From assembly GCA_023430065.1 (NCBI GenBank), contig JAEZCG010000070.1, positions 1 to 7,306 on the forward strand: a stretch of 7,306 nt of DNA. Reading direction: 5' to 3'. Position 1 is the stretch's first letter, and every line of letters starts with the position of its first letter. The notes beneath the pieces are model-generated. The model was given only the letters and a program-made list of their open reading frames with translations. It did not search any database and was not told the DNA's origin. The position numbers and the translations under genes are program-made. Below, in pieces: positions 1 through 6,716 of the stretch. The DNA is from Pseudomonadota bacterium. GTDB taxonomy: Bacteria; Pseudomonadota; Gammaproteobacteria; Burkholderiales; SHXO01.

Positions 1-2
1 CC

Positions 3-236
3 GCCGGCCAGCGGCGGCCGCTGGAGCGCTCGCTGCGCGCCCTCGAAAAGGAACTGGAGGAACTGGGGGGGCACAAGACGGCGCTTGAAAGCCGGCTCGC
101 GCAGCCCGATATCTATGCGCCCGACCAGCGCGACGCGCTGAAGGCCGCGTTACTCGAGCAGTCGCAGGTTAACAGCAGATTAACCCAGGTCGAGGAACAG
201 TGGCTGGAGCTTCAGACGCGGCTGGAGAGTCTGTAG
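3..236 (+). CDS. ABC-F family ATPase, C-terminal fragment (YheS/Uup-like)
   Basis: Only the last 77 residues lie in the window; the gene begins upstream. The visible part is a charged helical segment containing RSLRALEKELEEL, then LAQPDIYAP, then a second helix ending EEQWLELQTRLESL before TAG. This is the C-terminal coiled-coil extension typical of the YheS/Uup branch of ABC-F proteins: two antiparallel helices joined by a short 'LADPxLY'-type turn and ending in a 'W-L-E' heptad segment. ABC-F proteins are soluble twin-ATPase proteins that act on the ribosome and have no membrane domain. The ATPase cassettes are outside the window, so the family call rests on this tail alone and the exact subfamily is uncertain. 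The stop lies 96 bp before htpX on the same strand, and no T-tract terminator is evident between them, so read-through is possible. Confidence 0.75.
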   Translation, partial: AGQRRPLERSLRALEKELEELGGHKTALESRLAQPDIYAPDQRDALKAALLEQSQVNSRLTQVEEQWLELQTRLESL

Positions 237-257
237 AATCGCGCGCGCATCGGGCAG

Positions 258-278
258 GCATGGAACTCGCGACCATGC
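258..278. other. Short inverted repeat upstream of htpX
   Basis: GCATGG (258-263) and CCATGC (273-278) form a perfect 6-bp inverted repeat around a 9-nt loop, extendable by one G·T pair. It sits in the 96-bp gap between the ABC-F stop and the htpX start. No T-run follows directly, so it is a poor intrinsic terminator. It could be an operator, an mRNA stem or chance. No convincing sigma-70 or sigma-32 promoter was seen in this gap; the best -10-like hexamer, TCTAAA at 285-290, has only a weak -35 partner. Confidence 0.2.
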
Positions 279-332
279 TGTGGTTCTAAATCGCGGTTTT
301 GCCTTAATTTTGCTCAAGGAGCGAACGGTTCT

Positions 333-1235
333 ATGAAGCGCGTCTTCCTGTTCCTGGCCACCAACCTGGCGGTCATCGTGGTGCTGAGCATCACCGCCAG
401 CATTCTCGGCGTCAACCGCTACCTTACCGAGAATGGCCTGAACCTCGGCGCCCTCCTGGGTTTCGCCGCGCTGTTCGGCTTCGGCGGTTCCTTCATTTCG
501 CTGCTGATGTCCAAGTGGATCGCCAAGCGCTCCACCGGCGCGCATGTGATCGTTCAGCCATCCAACGCGGTCGAGCAGTGGCTGGTGGAAACCGTGCGGC
601 GTCAGGCGCAGCAGGCCAAGATCGGCATGCCGGAAGTGGCCATCTACGACGCCCCGGAGATCAACGCCTTCGCCACCGGCGCCAATCGCAACAACGCGCT
701 GGTGGCGGTGAGCACGGGTCTGCTCAACGGCATGTCGCGCGAGGAAGCCGAGGCGGTGCTCGCGCACGAGGTCAGCCACGTGGCTAACGGCGACATGGTG
801 ACGCTCACGCTGATCCAGGGCGTGGTCAACACCTTCGTGATCTTCATCGCGCGTGTGGTGGGTTACTTCGTCGACCGGGTAGTCCTCAAGAACGAGAACG
901 GCCACGGCATCGGCTTCTTCGTGACGACGATCGTCGCGGAGATCGCGCTGGGCATCCTGGCCTCGATCATCGTGATGTGGTTCAGCCGCCAGCGCGAGTT
1001 CCGCGCCGACGCAGGCGCCGCGCAGCTCGCCAGCCGCGACAAGATGATCGCTGCCTTGCAGCGTTTGAAGGCGAACTATGAGCCGACCACCCTGCCTGAA
1101 GCGACCAAGGCCTTCGGCATCTCGGGGGCGACGAAGAGCGGGCTGGCACGCTTGTTCATGAGCCACCCGCCGCTCGATGAGCGCATCGACGCGCTGCGCA
1201 GCGGCAGTTCCGGCTCGGGCTTGCGCGTGGGCTGA
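333..1235 (+). CDS. htpX: HtpX, membrane zinc metalloprotease (M48 family)
   Basis: This 300-residue protein is a full-length HtpX (E. coli HtpX is about 293). HtpX is an inner-membrane, zinc-dependent endopeptidase that degrades misfolded membrane proteins alongside FtsH, with its catalytic domain on the cytoplasmic side. Zinc-binding HEVSH lies at 145-149 (ligands H145 and H149, general base E146). The third ligand is E222 in [13 protein letters not shown], and the conserved SHPPLDERI box is near the C-terminus. Hydrophobic segments are at about 4-26, 38-60, 159-181 and 194-216, giving the usual two N-terminal and two central membrane spans. The conserved NAFATG stretch precedes the active site. 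The ATG is preceded by AAGGAG (316-321) with an 11-nt gap, and the N-terminus [12 protein letters not shown] matches family members. In E. coli htpX is induced by heat and Cpx stress; no such promoter could be identified here. A strong terminator follows the gene. Family call is secure. Confidence 0.97.
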   Translation: MKRVFLFLATNLAVIVVLSITASILGVNRYLTENGLNLGALLGFAALFGFGGSFISLLMSKWIAKRSTGAHVIVQPSNAVEQWLVETVRRQAQQAKIGMPEVAIYDAPEINAFATGANRNNALVAVSTGLLNGMSREEAEAVLAHEVSHVANGDMVTLTLIQGVVNTFVIFIARVVGYFVDRVVLKNENGHGIGFFVTTIVAEIALGILASIIVMWFSRQREFRADAGAAQLASRDKMIAALQRLKANYEPTTLPEATKAFGISGATKSGLARLFMSHPPLDERIDALRSGSSGSGLRVG

Positions 1236-1254
1236 ACACCGCGCTGGGCGGACG

Positions 1255-1285
1255 AACGCCGGGAACCATCCCGGCGTTTGTTTTT
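1255..1285 (+). terminator. Rho-independent terminator after htpX
   Basis: AACGCCGGGA (1255-1264) and TCCCGGCGTT (1269-1278) are exact reverse complements, making a 10-bp GC-rich stem with a 4-nt ACCA loop. The T-rich tail TTTGTTTTT (1277-1285) starts in the last stem bases. The stop of htpX is 19 bp upstream. This is a textbook intrinsic terminator and separates htpX from the HDOD gene transcriptionally. Confidence 0.93.
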
Positions 1286-1342
1286 GCGGGGCGCGGACCT
1301 GCTGCGGCTGGGTCGGGCTGCCGATTGTGGATTGTCCGAAGG

Positions 1343-1358
1343 TGGCATGGAAGGTGCC
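1343..1358 (+). promoter_or_regulatory. Possible sigma-54 (-24/-12) promoter for the HDOD gene
   Basis: TGGCATG, then GAAG, then GTGCC fits the sigma-54 layout TGGCACG-N4-TTGCW: six of seven bases in the -24 element, the central TGC in the -12 element, and the required GG-N10-GC spacing (GG 1344-1345, GC 1356-1357). It lies between the htpX terminator and the HDOD gene, which would leave a 5' leader of about 120 nt. No clear sigma-70 promoter was seen in the same 200 bp. No enhancer-binding site was recognised upstream. Such matches arise by chance in GC-rich DNA, so this is only a candidate. Confidence 0.3.
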
Positions 1359-1487
1359 TGTCCGCCGTCCGGATGTCGCGGCTGCCCGATGTATCGTTCG
1401 GGCGCACCCCGCCGAGGTGCGGGATGAGCCGCCCAGCATTGTGCAGACGAGATCGATGCCGCCCCTTCAAGCCCCCTGTAAGCGCTC

Positions 1488-2384
1488 ATGAGCGACGTTG
1501 TCGAGGTCAGCGAGAAGTCGCTCGCCTACCGATTCTTCCAGGACATCGCGCTCGACTTGTCGCGCCGCGAGTTGAAGTTTCCGACCTTCCTGGATGCCGC
1601 GCTGCGCGTTCGGTTGGTCGTCAGCCGGCACGACGCTGGGTCCAACGAGATTGCCCAGGCCGTGCGCGGAGAGCCGCTCCTGTCGGCGCGCGTCGTCTCG
1701 ATGGCCAACAGCGTCGCGGTCAATCCGTCCGGCAAGCCCGTGACGGACCTGAAGAGCGCGGTCCTGATGATCGGTCACAACTCGGTGCGCAGTCTGGCCG
1801 CGTCGCTGGCGATCGCGCAGATTGCCCAGGCGAAGGCGCTGGAACCATTTGCCGACGAGTGCCGGCAGGTGTGGGAGCACAGCATGGAAGTCGGCGCGCT
1901 GGCGTTCGTGCTCGCCCGCCGCCGCGGCCGTGTCGATCCGGAGGAGGCACTTTTCGCCGGGCTGGTGCACGATCTGGGGCACTTCTACCTCTTATACCGC
2001 GCCACGCAGTTTCCCGAGATGATGGGCGGGGACCGGGAGGAACTGCACGCGCTGATCGGCGCGTGGCATCCGGGCATCGGCGCAGGACTGCTCCAGAACT
2101 TGAAGATGTCGGATCGCCTGGTGCGCGCCGTCGACGAGCACGAGGTGCGGGGCGTGCCGGTGGCCGAACCTCTGACCGAGATGCTGATGCTCGCCGACCG
2201 TTGCTCCACCAAGCACGGCATGGCGCCGCCGCCTGAGCGTAGTGACGGGGAGGGGGCGGTCGAGGGGCTGGACCAGGAGTCCGCCCGCGCGCTGCTCGAC
2301 GAGGCGGGCGAGGAAGTGCGCTCGCTGCTCAGCGTGCTGCGCGGGGGGAAGCAGCCCGAGAAACGCCCGGCGGCCAGAAGCTAG
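1488..2384 (+). CDS. HDOD-domain signalling protein
   Basis: A 298-residue soluble protein made almost entirely of one HDOD domain (about residues 20-245), a relative of the HD metal-dependent phosphohydrolases found in bacterial signalling and chemotaxis-linked proteins. Family marks are LKFPTFLDAALRVR at the start, the repeated-sampling helix RGEPLLSARVVSMANS, SVRSLAASLAIAQ, WEHSMEVGALAFVLAR and GLVHDLGHFYLL. HD-type ligand positions are all filled: H131, H161-D162, H194, H218 and D237 (in LADR). The C-terminal ~50 residues are charged and probably flexible. There is no transmembrane span, REC, GGDEF or EAL domain, so its input and output are not visible. An in-frame TAA lies three codons before the ATG, so no longer start exists, and the next ATG would remove 70 residues of the domain. 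There is no clear Shine-Dalgarno sequence, which suggests weak or regulated translation. Biochemical function is unknown; HDOD proteins elsewhere affect motility, cyclic-di-GMP or stress signalling. Confidence 0.9.
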   Translation: MSDVVEVSEKSLAYRFFQDIALDLSRRELKFPTFLDAALRVRLVVSRHDAGSNEIAQAVRGEPLLSARVVSMANSVAVNPSGKPVTDLKSAVLMIGHNSVRSLAASLAIAQIAQAKALEPFADECRQVWEHSMEVGALAFVLARRRGRVDPEEALFAGLVHDLGHFYLLYRATQFPEMMGGDREELHALIGAWHPGIGAGLLQNLKMSDRLVRAVDEHEVRGVPVAEPLTEMLMLADRCSTKHGMAPPPERSDGEGAVEGLDQESARALLDEAGEEVRSLLSVLRGGKQPEKRPAARS

Positions 2385-2403
2385 CCGGCCAGGCGCGCCG
2401 GAC

Positions 2404-3108
2404 TCAGGTGCCGAGCTTGCCGGCCAGATCCAGGAAGGAGGTCGCGGCGAAGTCGACCGGGACCGCCGGGCCGGTCTCCCCCTTCCCGGGCCCGAACTCG
2501 TCGGCGCGCGCAACGTGCGCGGTGCGCAGCCCGCAGCGTGCGGCGGCGGCCAGATCGTCGCTGTGCGCGGCCACCATCATGACTTCCGACGGCTTCAGGC
2601 CGAACGATTCGGCCGCCGTCAGGTAGACCACGGGCTTGGGCTTGTAGTCGCGGGCGATCTCCGCGCCGAGGATCGCGTCCCATCTGAAGTCGTTGCGCCG
2701 CGCCAGATCGACCATCAGGGCGATGTTCCCGTTCGAGCACGGTGCGAGCAAAAAGCGCTTGTGCAGGCGGTGCAGCCCGTCAGTTGCATCGGGCCAGGCG
2801 TCCAGGCGATGCCAGGCGAGGTTGAGGTCCTGCAGCACCGCTTCGTCGACCTGCTCCAGACCGAAGCGGGTGCGGATGCGCTCGAGCATCCGGCGATGGA
2901 TGACGTCCAGGCGCGAGAACGGAAGCCGTCCCGAGCGGACCTCTTCCATGCCGGGTTGATATTCCGCGCGCCAGGCATCGGCAAACGCGATCCAGTCCAG
3001 GGAGTGTCCGAGGGGTGCGAGGATGCGCTCGGCGTCTCGCGCAACGCCGTTGCGCCAGTCCACCACTGTACCGAACACGTCGAAAATCAGCGCTTTCAGT
3101 TCCTGCAT
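2404..3108 (-). CDS. HAD-superfamily hydrolase, haloacid dehalogenase type II-like
   Basis: A 234-residue HAD-fold protein resembling L-2-haloacid dehalogenase, which hydrolyses the carbon-halogen bond of short 2-haloacids through an aspartyl-ester intermediate. Motif I is IFDVFGTVVDW with nucleophile D10 and T14. A cap-domain arginine lies in DAWRAEY (R47, matching R41 of L-DEX by eye). Motif II is SNGN (S125, N126), followed by K156 in DYKPKP and Y162. The usual fourth motif of true L-2 dehalogenases (S-x-N-x-x-D) reads A-A-H-S-D-D (180-185) here, a variant remembered from many proteins annotated type II. The substrate may therefore be a phosphate ester or something else. The start at 3108 places DxFGT at the normal distance, and a GAGG/AAAGAGA purine stretch precedes it; a longer open frame upstream lacks family sequence. 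The stop is 19 bp from the end of the convergent HDOD gene. The gene is divergent from the SDR gene. Confidence 0.87.
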   Translation of the reverse strand: MQELKALIFDVFGTVVDWRNGVARDAERILAPLGHSLDWIAFADAWRAEYQPGMEEVRSGRLPFSRLDVIHRRMLERIRTRFGLEQVDEAVLQDLNLAWHRLDAWPDATDGLHRLHKRFLLAPCSNGNIALMVDLARRNDFRWDAILGAEIARDYKPKPVVYLTAAESFGLKPSEVMMVAAHSDDLAAAARCGLRTAHVARADEFGPGKGETGPAVPVDFAATSFLDLAGKLGT

Positions 3109-3141
3109 CGCGGTCTCTTTCCTCGCGGTATGCGCCTGACC

Positions 3142-3160
3142 CGGGAATGCGCGATTCCCG
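3142..3160. promoter_or_regulatory. Inverted repeat in the divergent HAD/SDR spacer
   Basis: CGGGAAT (3142-3148) and ATTCCCG (3154-3160) are a perfect 7-bp inverted repeat around GCGCG, 34 bp upstream of the HAD start. The shape, two half-sites centred about 12 bp apart, suits a dimeric regulator acting on the 209-bp divergent promoter region. Alternatively it is an mRNA hairpin or chance. No regulator gene is adjacent and no clear -35/-10 pair was found on either strand. Confidence 0.3.
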
Positions 3161-3317
3161 CGCCCTCCGGTGCTGCCATCGAGACAGCGCGCCAGAACTT
3201 GCTTCGGGTAGTCATAATCCTCTTTGTTCCACCGTGGAGCGCACGGGGAACGTGACGATACAGGAATCGCTGCGCGGCTGGACGCTCCCACGGGTCCGGC
3301 CACGTGGGGGAGGGCGC

Positions 3318-4118
3318 ATGCGGCTGCAGGACAAGATCGCGTTGGTGGTGGGGGCCGGGCAGACCCCGGGAGAGGGGATCGGCAACGGGCGCGCAGCCGC
3401 CTTGCGTTTCGCCCAGGAAGGCGCACGCGTGCTGGCGCTCGATCGCAACCTCGCGTCCGCCGAGGAGACGGCTGGCATGATTGCCGCCGAAGGGGGTGAG
3501 TGCCTGCCGATGGAAGTCGACGTCACGCGTGAGGCCTCGCTGGCGGCAGCCGTTCGCTTAGCCGTGCAGCGCTGGGGACGCATCGACATCCTGCACAACA
3601 ACGTCGGGGTGAGCGTCGCGGGCGGCGACCGGCCGCTCGCGGAGCTCGACGAGGCGACGTTCGACCGCCTGTGCGCCGTGAACCTGCGCGGCACCATCAT
3701 GGCCTGCAAGCATGTCGTGCCGGTGATGCGCGGTCAACGCGCCGGCGCCATCGTCAACATCTCCTCGATCGCCGCCTGGGCGCGCTATCCGCTGGTCGTC
3801 TACAAGGCATCCAAGGCCGCCATGATCGCGTTCACGCAGCAGCTCGCCCTGGATAACGCCGAGTTCGGTGTGCGCGCCAACGCCATCCTGCCTGGGTTGA
3901 TGAACACCCCCATGGCGATCGAGGGGCGCGTGACCAACTGGCGCAAGACGCGCGAGCAGATCATCGCCGAACGCGATGCCCAGGTTCCGCTGCGCGGTCG
4001 CATGGGAAGTGCGTGGGACGTGGCCAACGCGGCGCTGTTTCTGGCCTCGGACGAAGCGGATTTCATCACGGGCGTGGCGCTGCCGGTCGATGGCGGCGCT
4101 CTGGTCAGGATCGGCTAG
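3318..4118 (+). CDS. Short-chain dehydrogenase/reductase (SDR, classical type)
   Basis: A 266-residue NAD(P)-dependent oxidoreductase with the Rossmann fold and the whole classical SDR active site. The cofactor loop is GAGQTPGEGIGNG (12-24), longer than the usual TGxxxGIG. D42 at the end of the second strand suggests NAD(H) preference (inference). HNNVG (93-97) replaces the common NNAG. The catalytic tetrad is N122, S149, Y162 and K166 (YKASK). The C-terminus DEADFITGVALPVDGG is the standard SDR ending, so the protein is complete. The ATG at 3318 has GGAGG (3309-3313) just upstream and MRLQDKIALVVGAG is a normal SDR N-terminus; the frame stays open upstream but without family sequence. The substrate cannot be deduced. 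It could be a 3-oxoacyl reductase or an alcohol or sugar dehydrogenase. The divergent HAD gene is the only neighbour that might be co-regulated. Confidence 0.92.
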   Translation: MRLQDKIALVVGAGQTPGEGIGNGRAAALRFAQEGARVLALDRNLASAEETAGMIAAEGGECLPMEVDVTREASLAAAVRLAVQRWGRIDILHNNVGVSVAGGDRPLAELDEATFDRLCAVNLRGTIMACKHVVPVMRGQRAGAIVNISSIAAWARYPLVVYKASKAAMIAFTQQLALDNAEFGVRANAILPGLMNTPMAIEGRVTNWRKTREQIIAERDAQVPLRGRMGSAWDVANAALFLASDEADFITGVALPVDGGALVRIG

Positions 4119-4235
4119 TTCGGGTTGGCAATTTCGGGAGCGGAGACTGGGGTGGGCACCGACATGCAGCCACCGCGCCGCGCGGGTGCGCCTGACGTGG
4201 ACCGGCCTGGTGGGCCCGTGTGACTGGGCCGCCGT
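4119..4235. other. Convergent spacer between SDR gene and galE
   Basis: This 117-bp gap lies between two gene ends. It holds a GC-rich near-hairpin, CACCGCG (4171-4177) against CGCGGGTG (4181-4188, one bulged G), and a 5-bp stem GGCCC/GGGCC (4213-4217 and 4226-4230). Neither is followed by a T-run on either strand, so neither is a standard intrinsic terminator. They may still limit convergent read-through. Confidence 0.25.
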
Positions 4236-5219
4236 TCATGCCGGGCACTTCGGGCGCAGGCGTTCGAAGTTCCACGCGTCGCGGACGATCGTGCCGATGT
4301 CGGTGCGCTGCGGCCGCCATCCGAGTTCACGCTGCGCCAGCCGGGAGTGGGCGACGAGCCGCGCAGGATCGCCCGCGCGACGGGCCGCATCGATCACCGG
4401 GAGCGTTCGGCCCGTCACCCGCTCCACGGCGCGTATCACGCTGAGAACCGAATGCCCGGAGCCATTGCCGAGATTGAATGCTGCGCTTGGGCGGCCGGCA
4501 CGCAGCCATTCCAGCGCCAGCAGGTGCGCCTGGCACAAGTCGAGCACATGGACGTAGTCGCGGATGCAGGTGCCGTCGGGCGTGTCGTAGTCCCGCCCGA
4601 AGATCGATGCGTGTGGGCGACGACCGGCGGCCACCTGCAGCAACATGGGGATCAGGTGCGTCTCCGGTTCGTGGCATTCGCCGATGCGCCCCTTCGGGTC
4701 GGCACCGGCTGCATTGAAGTAGCGCAGGCATATGGAGCGCACGCCGTACGCACGCTCGTAGTCATGCAGCATGCGCTCGACCATCAGCTTCGATGCGCCG
4801 TAGGCATTGACGGGGGCATGCGGATGAGTCTCGTCGATCGGAACGTAGACGGGTTCGCCGAAGATCGCGGCGGTCGAGGAGAAGACGCAGTACCGCACGC
4901 CGGCACGCACCATCGCGTCGAGGAGGTGCACCGCGTTGCAGACGTTGTTACGGTAGTACTTGCCCGGATCGGCGACGGACTCGCGCACCTCGATGCACGA
5001 TGCGAAGTGCATGACCGCGTCCACGCGGTGCGCGCTCAGTACGGCAGCCAGCGCGGTGGCATCGGCCAGGTCGGCTTTGACGAACACCCCCCCCAGGACC
5101 GCGTCGCGGCGCCCGCTCGCGAGACTGTCATACGTCACCACGTGGTGCCCTGCCTCGAGCAGGGTCAGGACCATGTGCGAACCGATGTAGCCGGCACCGC
5201 CGACGACTAGAACATTCAC
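4236..5219 (-). CDS. galE: UDP-glucose 4-epimerase
   Basis: A 327-residue extended SDR that interconverts UDP-glucose and UDP-galactose using tightly bound NAD+, serving galactose use (Leloir pathway) and supply of UDP-galactose for surface polysaccharide. NAD-binding GGAGYIGSH is at 7-15. HFASCIEV (71-78) corresponds to the family HFAA/G box. SSTAAIFGEP (114-123) supplies T116 in place of the E. coli serine, a common GalE variant. Y140 and K144 (YGASK) are catalytic. YDTPDGTCIRDYVHVLDL and NLGNGSGHSV are strongly GalE-specific, and the end ELGWRP...DIGTIVRDAWNFE is complete. The GTG at 5219 puts NVLVVGGAGYIGSH at the family position. The frame runs on to another GTG at 5276 that would add 19 residues with no family sequence. 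An AGGA lies about 14 nt upstream of GTG 5219, which is long, so the start is probable, not proven. No other galactose or polysaccharide gene is visible nearby. Confidence 0.95.
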   Translation of the reverse strand: MNVLVVGGAGYIGSHMVLTLLEAGHHVVTYDSLASGRRDAVLGGVFVKADLADATALAAVLSAHRVDAVMHFASCIEVRESVADPGKYYRNNVCNAVHLLDAMVRAGVRYCVFSSTAAIFGEPVYVPIDETHPHAPVNAYGASKLMVERMLHDYERAYGVRSICLRYFNAAGADPKGRIGECHEPETHLIPMLLQVAAGRRPHASIFGRDYDTPDGTCIRDYVHVLDLCQAHLLALEWLRAGRPSAAFNLGNGSGHSVLSVIRAVERVTGRTLPVIDAARRAGDPARLVAHSRLAQRELGWRPQRTDIGTIVRDAWNFERLRPKCPA

Positions 5220-5413
5220 GACTACAGCCGATTCCTGTGAATTGCGCTCCGCGGATGCATGATCGCGCCTCTGCACCTCTTCGCCGGCCCACTGCTACCC
5301 GCGCGACTGACGGGTCAGCATCAGCATGGGCAGTGCCTACTTCCCGCTCGGCAGCGCTGTGGTCCCGCAATTCGCCATGAGAGAATGCCGGCTCGCGGAA
5401 CAGGGAGAGAAAC
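5220..5413. promoter_or_regulatory. Divergent promoter region galE / quinone oxidoreductase
   Basis: This 194-bp spacer must contain promoters for both divergent genes. No strong -35/-10 pair was recognised on either strand. It holds a 12-bp dyad, CTGAC-GG-GTCAG (5307-5318), immediately followed by the tandem 6-mer CAGCATCAGCAT. The dyad could be an operator half-site pair, but the evidence is only its symmetry and position. Confidence 0.35.
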
Positions 5414-6388
5414 ATGGCAAGAGCCATCGTGATGCGGGCGCCGGGCGGGCCGGAGGTGCTGAAGGTGGAGGAGGTGGCCGTTGGTGACCCGGGTGCCGGC
5501 CAGGCTCGGCTGCGGCAGACCGCGGTCGGCGTGAACTTCCACGACATCTACGTGCGCAGCGGGCTATACAAGACGCTCCAGCTTCCCGGCATCCTGGGCC
5601 TCGAGGCAGTCGGTGTGGTCGAGGCGGTCGGCCCCGGCGTGAACCGGGTCGCCGTGGGCGATCGCGTCGGCTACGTCACGCGTGCGTACGGCAGCTATGC
5701 TGCGGGACGCCTGATCGATGCGGAGATGCTGATCAAGCTTCCCGCCGGCATCGACGATCGCACCGCTGCCGCCACACTGCTGCGCGGACTCACCGCCCGG
5801 ATGCTCGTGCACGACGTGCACCGCGTGCAGCCGGGCATGACAGTGCTGGTGCACGCCGCGGCCGGGGGCGTCGGTCGCCTGCTCGCGCAGTGGACGCATC
5901 ACCTGGGCGCCACAGTGATCGGCACGGTGGGCAGCGAGGACAAGGCACGCATCGCGCGCGAGTGCGGGTGCGACCACGTCATCCTGTACCGCAGCGAGAA
6001 CTTCGTCGATCGCGTGCAGGCCATCACCGGTGGGCGAGGGGTGGATGTCGCCTACGATGCGGTGGGCAAGGACACTTTCATGGGTTCGATGACCTGCCTG
6101 GCGCGGCTCGGCCACATGGTCAACTACGGCCAGGCATCGGGCCCGGTTCCGCCCATCGAGTTGTCGCTGCTGTTCCAGAAGTCGAACTCGGTGACGCGCC
6201 CTGCGGTGTTCCACTATCTGCAGGACCAGCCGCGTCGCGACGAAATGACCGCTTCGCTGTTCGATGCACTCTCGAAAGGCGTGCTGACGCCCGGCACCAT
6301 CCACGAGTACCGCTTCGAGGATGTCGGACAGGCGCAACTGGACATGGAGGAGCGCAGGACGGCGGGGGCGGTGATCCTCTCCGTGTAA
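5414..6388 (+). CDS. qor: NADPH:quinone reductase, zinc-independent MDR family (Qor-like)
   Basis: A 324-residue cytoplasmic medium-chain dehydrogenase/reductase close in length to E. coli Qor (327). The family reduces quinones, or related enones, with NADPH. The N-terminal catalytic domain (about 1-120) carries GVNFHDIYVRSGLYK, GLEAVGVVEAVG and VGDRVGYV. The Rossmann domain carries the QOR signature VLVHAAAGGVG (about 144-154), followed by LGATVIGTVGSEDKARIARECG, whose basic residue suits NADPH. Further family marks are GGRGVDVAYDAVGKDTF, ASGPVPPIELSLL and TRPAVFHY. No structural or catalytic zinc cysteine cluster is present, consistent with the zeta-crystallin/QOR branch. GGGAG (5403-5407) sits 6 nt before the ATG. 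H and D in NFHDIY replace the more usual NFIDxY, which may alter substrate preference. No obvious terminator follows. The native electron acceptor cannot be deduced. Confidence 0.93.
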   Translation: MARAIVMRAPGGPEVLKVEEVAVGDPGAGQARLRQTAVGVNFHDIYVRSGLYKTLQLPGILGLEAVGVVEAVGPGVNRVAVGDRVGYVTRAYGSYAAGRLIDAEMLIKLPAGIDDRTAAATLLRGLTARMLVHDVHRVQPGMTVLVHAAAGGVGRLLAQWTHHLGATVIGTVGSEDKARIARECGCDHVILYRSENFVDRVQAITGGRGVDVAYDAVGKDTFMGSMTCLARLGHMVNYGQASGPVPPIELSLLFQKSNSVTRPAVFHYLQDQPRRDEMTASLFDALSKGVLTPGTIHEYRFEDVGQAQLDMEERRTAGAVILSV

Positions 6389-6560
6389 TCCGAAGCGAAG
6401 CGTGCCCGAGCGCCGCACATCCGATTGGTGGATCCCTGATCTTTTGGATTTACCAGGCTGACCTCCTCTAAGCTCGGCCGATCGCCGATCGGTAGGAGAT
6501 GACCGCACGGTGAGCCATGGCGATAAGCCGACTACACGCTAGCGCGGCACTCTCTATTCC
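6389..6560. other. Non-coding spacer between convergent qor and small-gene pair
   Basis: This 172-bp stretch separates the ends of two convergent units. It contains CCGATC-GCC-GATCGG (6478-6492), a 6-bp stem with a 3-nt loop that also reads as a direct repeat of CCGATCG. No T-run follows on either strand, so it is not a normal intrinsic terminator. Very short open frames on both strands lack support. I see no gene here. Confidence 0.4.
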
Positions 6561-6680
6561 TCACTTCCTCTTCGTTGTGTCCCCAGGCGCGGGAGACTTG
6601 GAGCCTCCCAGCGGCGCCGGAGGTTTCGGCTGCTTGGGTTTCTTATGCTCTCGGTTACTGCGTGGTTGCCCCTTAGGCAT
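6561..6680 (-). CDS. Small Lys/Pro-rich basic protein (MPKGQ-RSNRE type), 39 aa
   Basis: The open frame starts ATG at 6680 and stops TGA at 6561. AGGAG (6688-6692 on the plus strand as CTCCT) lies 7 nt before the ATG, an ideal ribosome site. The product starts MPKGQPRSNREHKKPKQPK and continues as a Pro/Gly/Ser/Ala tail ending DTTKRK. Of 39 residues, 8 are Lys, 3 Arg and 9 Pro, with only two acidic residues, so it should be strongly basic and disordered; it has no signal peptide or membrane segment. From memory, short proteobacterial proteins beginning M-x-KGQ-x-RSN-(R/K)-E-x-KKPK occur widely and are left as hypothetical; this resemblance is the main reason for believing the gene, together with the ribosome site. 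Function is unknown; nucleic-acid or ribosome association would fit the charge (speculation). It lies 36 bp downstream of the 69-residue gene on the same strand, probably co-transcribed. Confidence 0.72.
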   Translation of the reverse strand: MPKGQPRSNREHKKPKQPKPPAPLGGSKSPAPGDTTKRK

Positions 6681-6716
6681 CTCGGTACTCCTGTTCCGTA
6701 GGGCTAGTGCGAAGCG

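Noticed and set aside
180..1439. 419-codon open frame on the minus strand opposite htpX
   Set aside because: It lies antisense to a clear HtpX gene, shows no domain, is rich in Arg/His/Gly/Ala and follows from high third-position G+C in htpX.
2242..3255. 337-codon plus-strand frame across the HDOD end and opposite the HAD gene
   Set aside because: No recognisable protein features; it overlaps two well-supported genes and reads as a GC-driven shadow.
4347..5210. 287-codon plus-strand frame opposite galE
   Set aside because: Antisense to a complete GalE with all motifs; Val/His/Asp-rich sequence without family resemblance.
5239..5373. 8-bp inverted repeat GAATTGCG ... CGCAATTC in the galE/qor spacer
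   Set aside because: The copies are about 119 bp apart, and an 8-bp match within a 194-bp region is not improbable by chance.
5564..6508. 314-codon minus-strand frame opposite qor
   Set aside because: His/Arg/Ala-rich shadow of a complete Qor; no ribosome site or motif.
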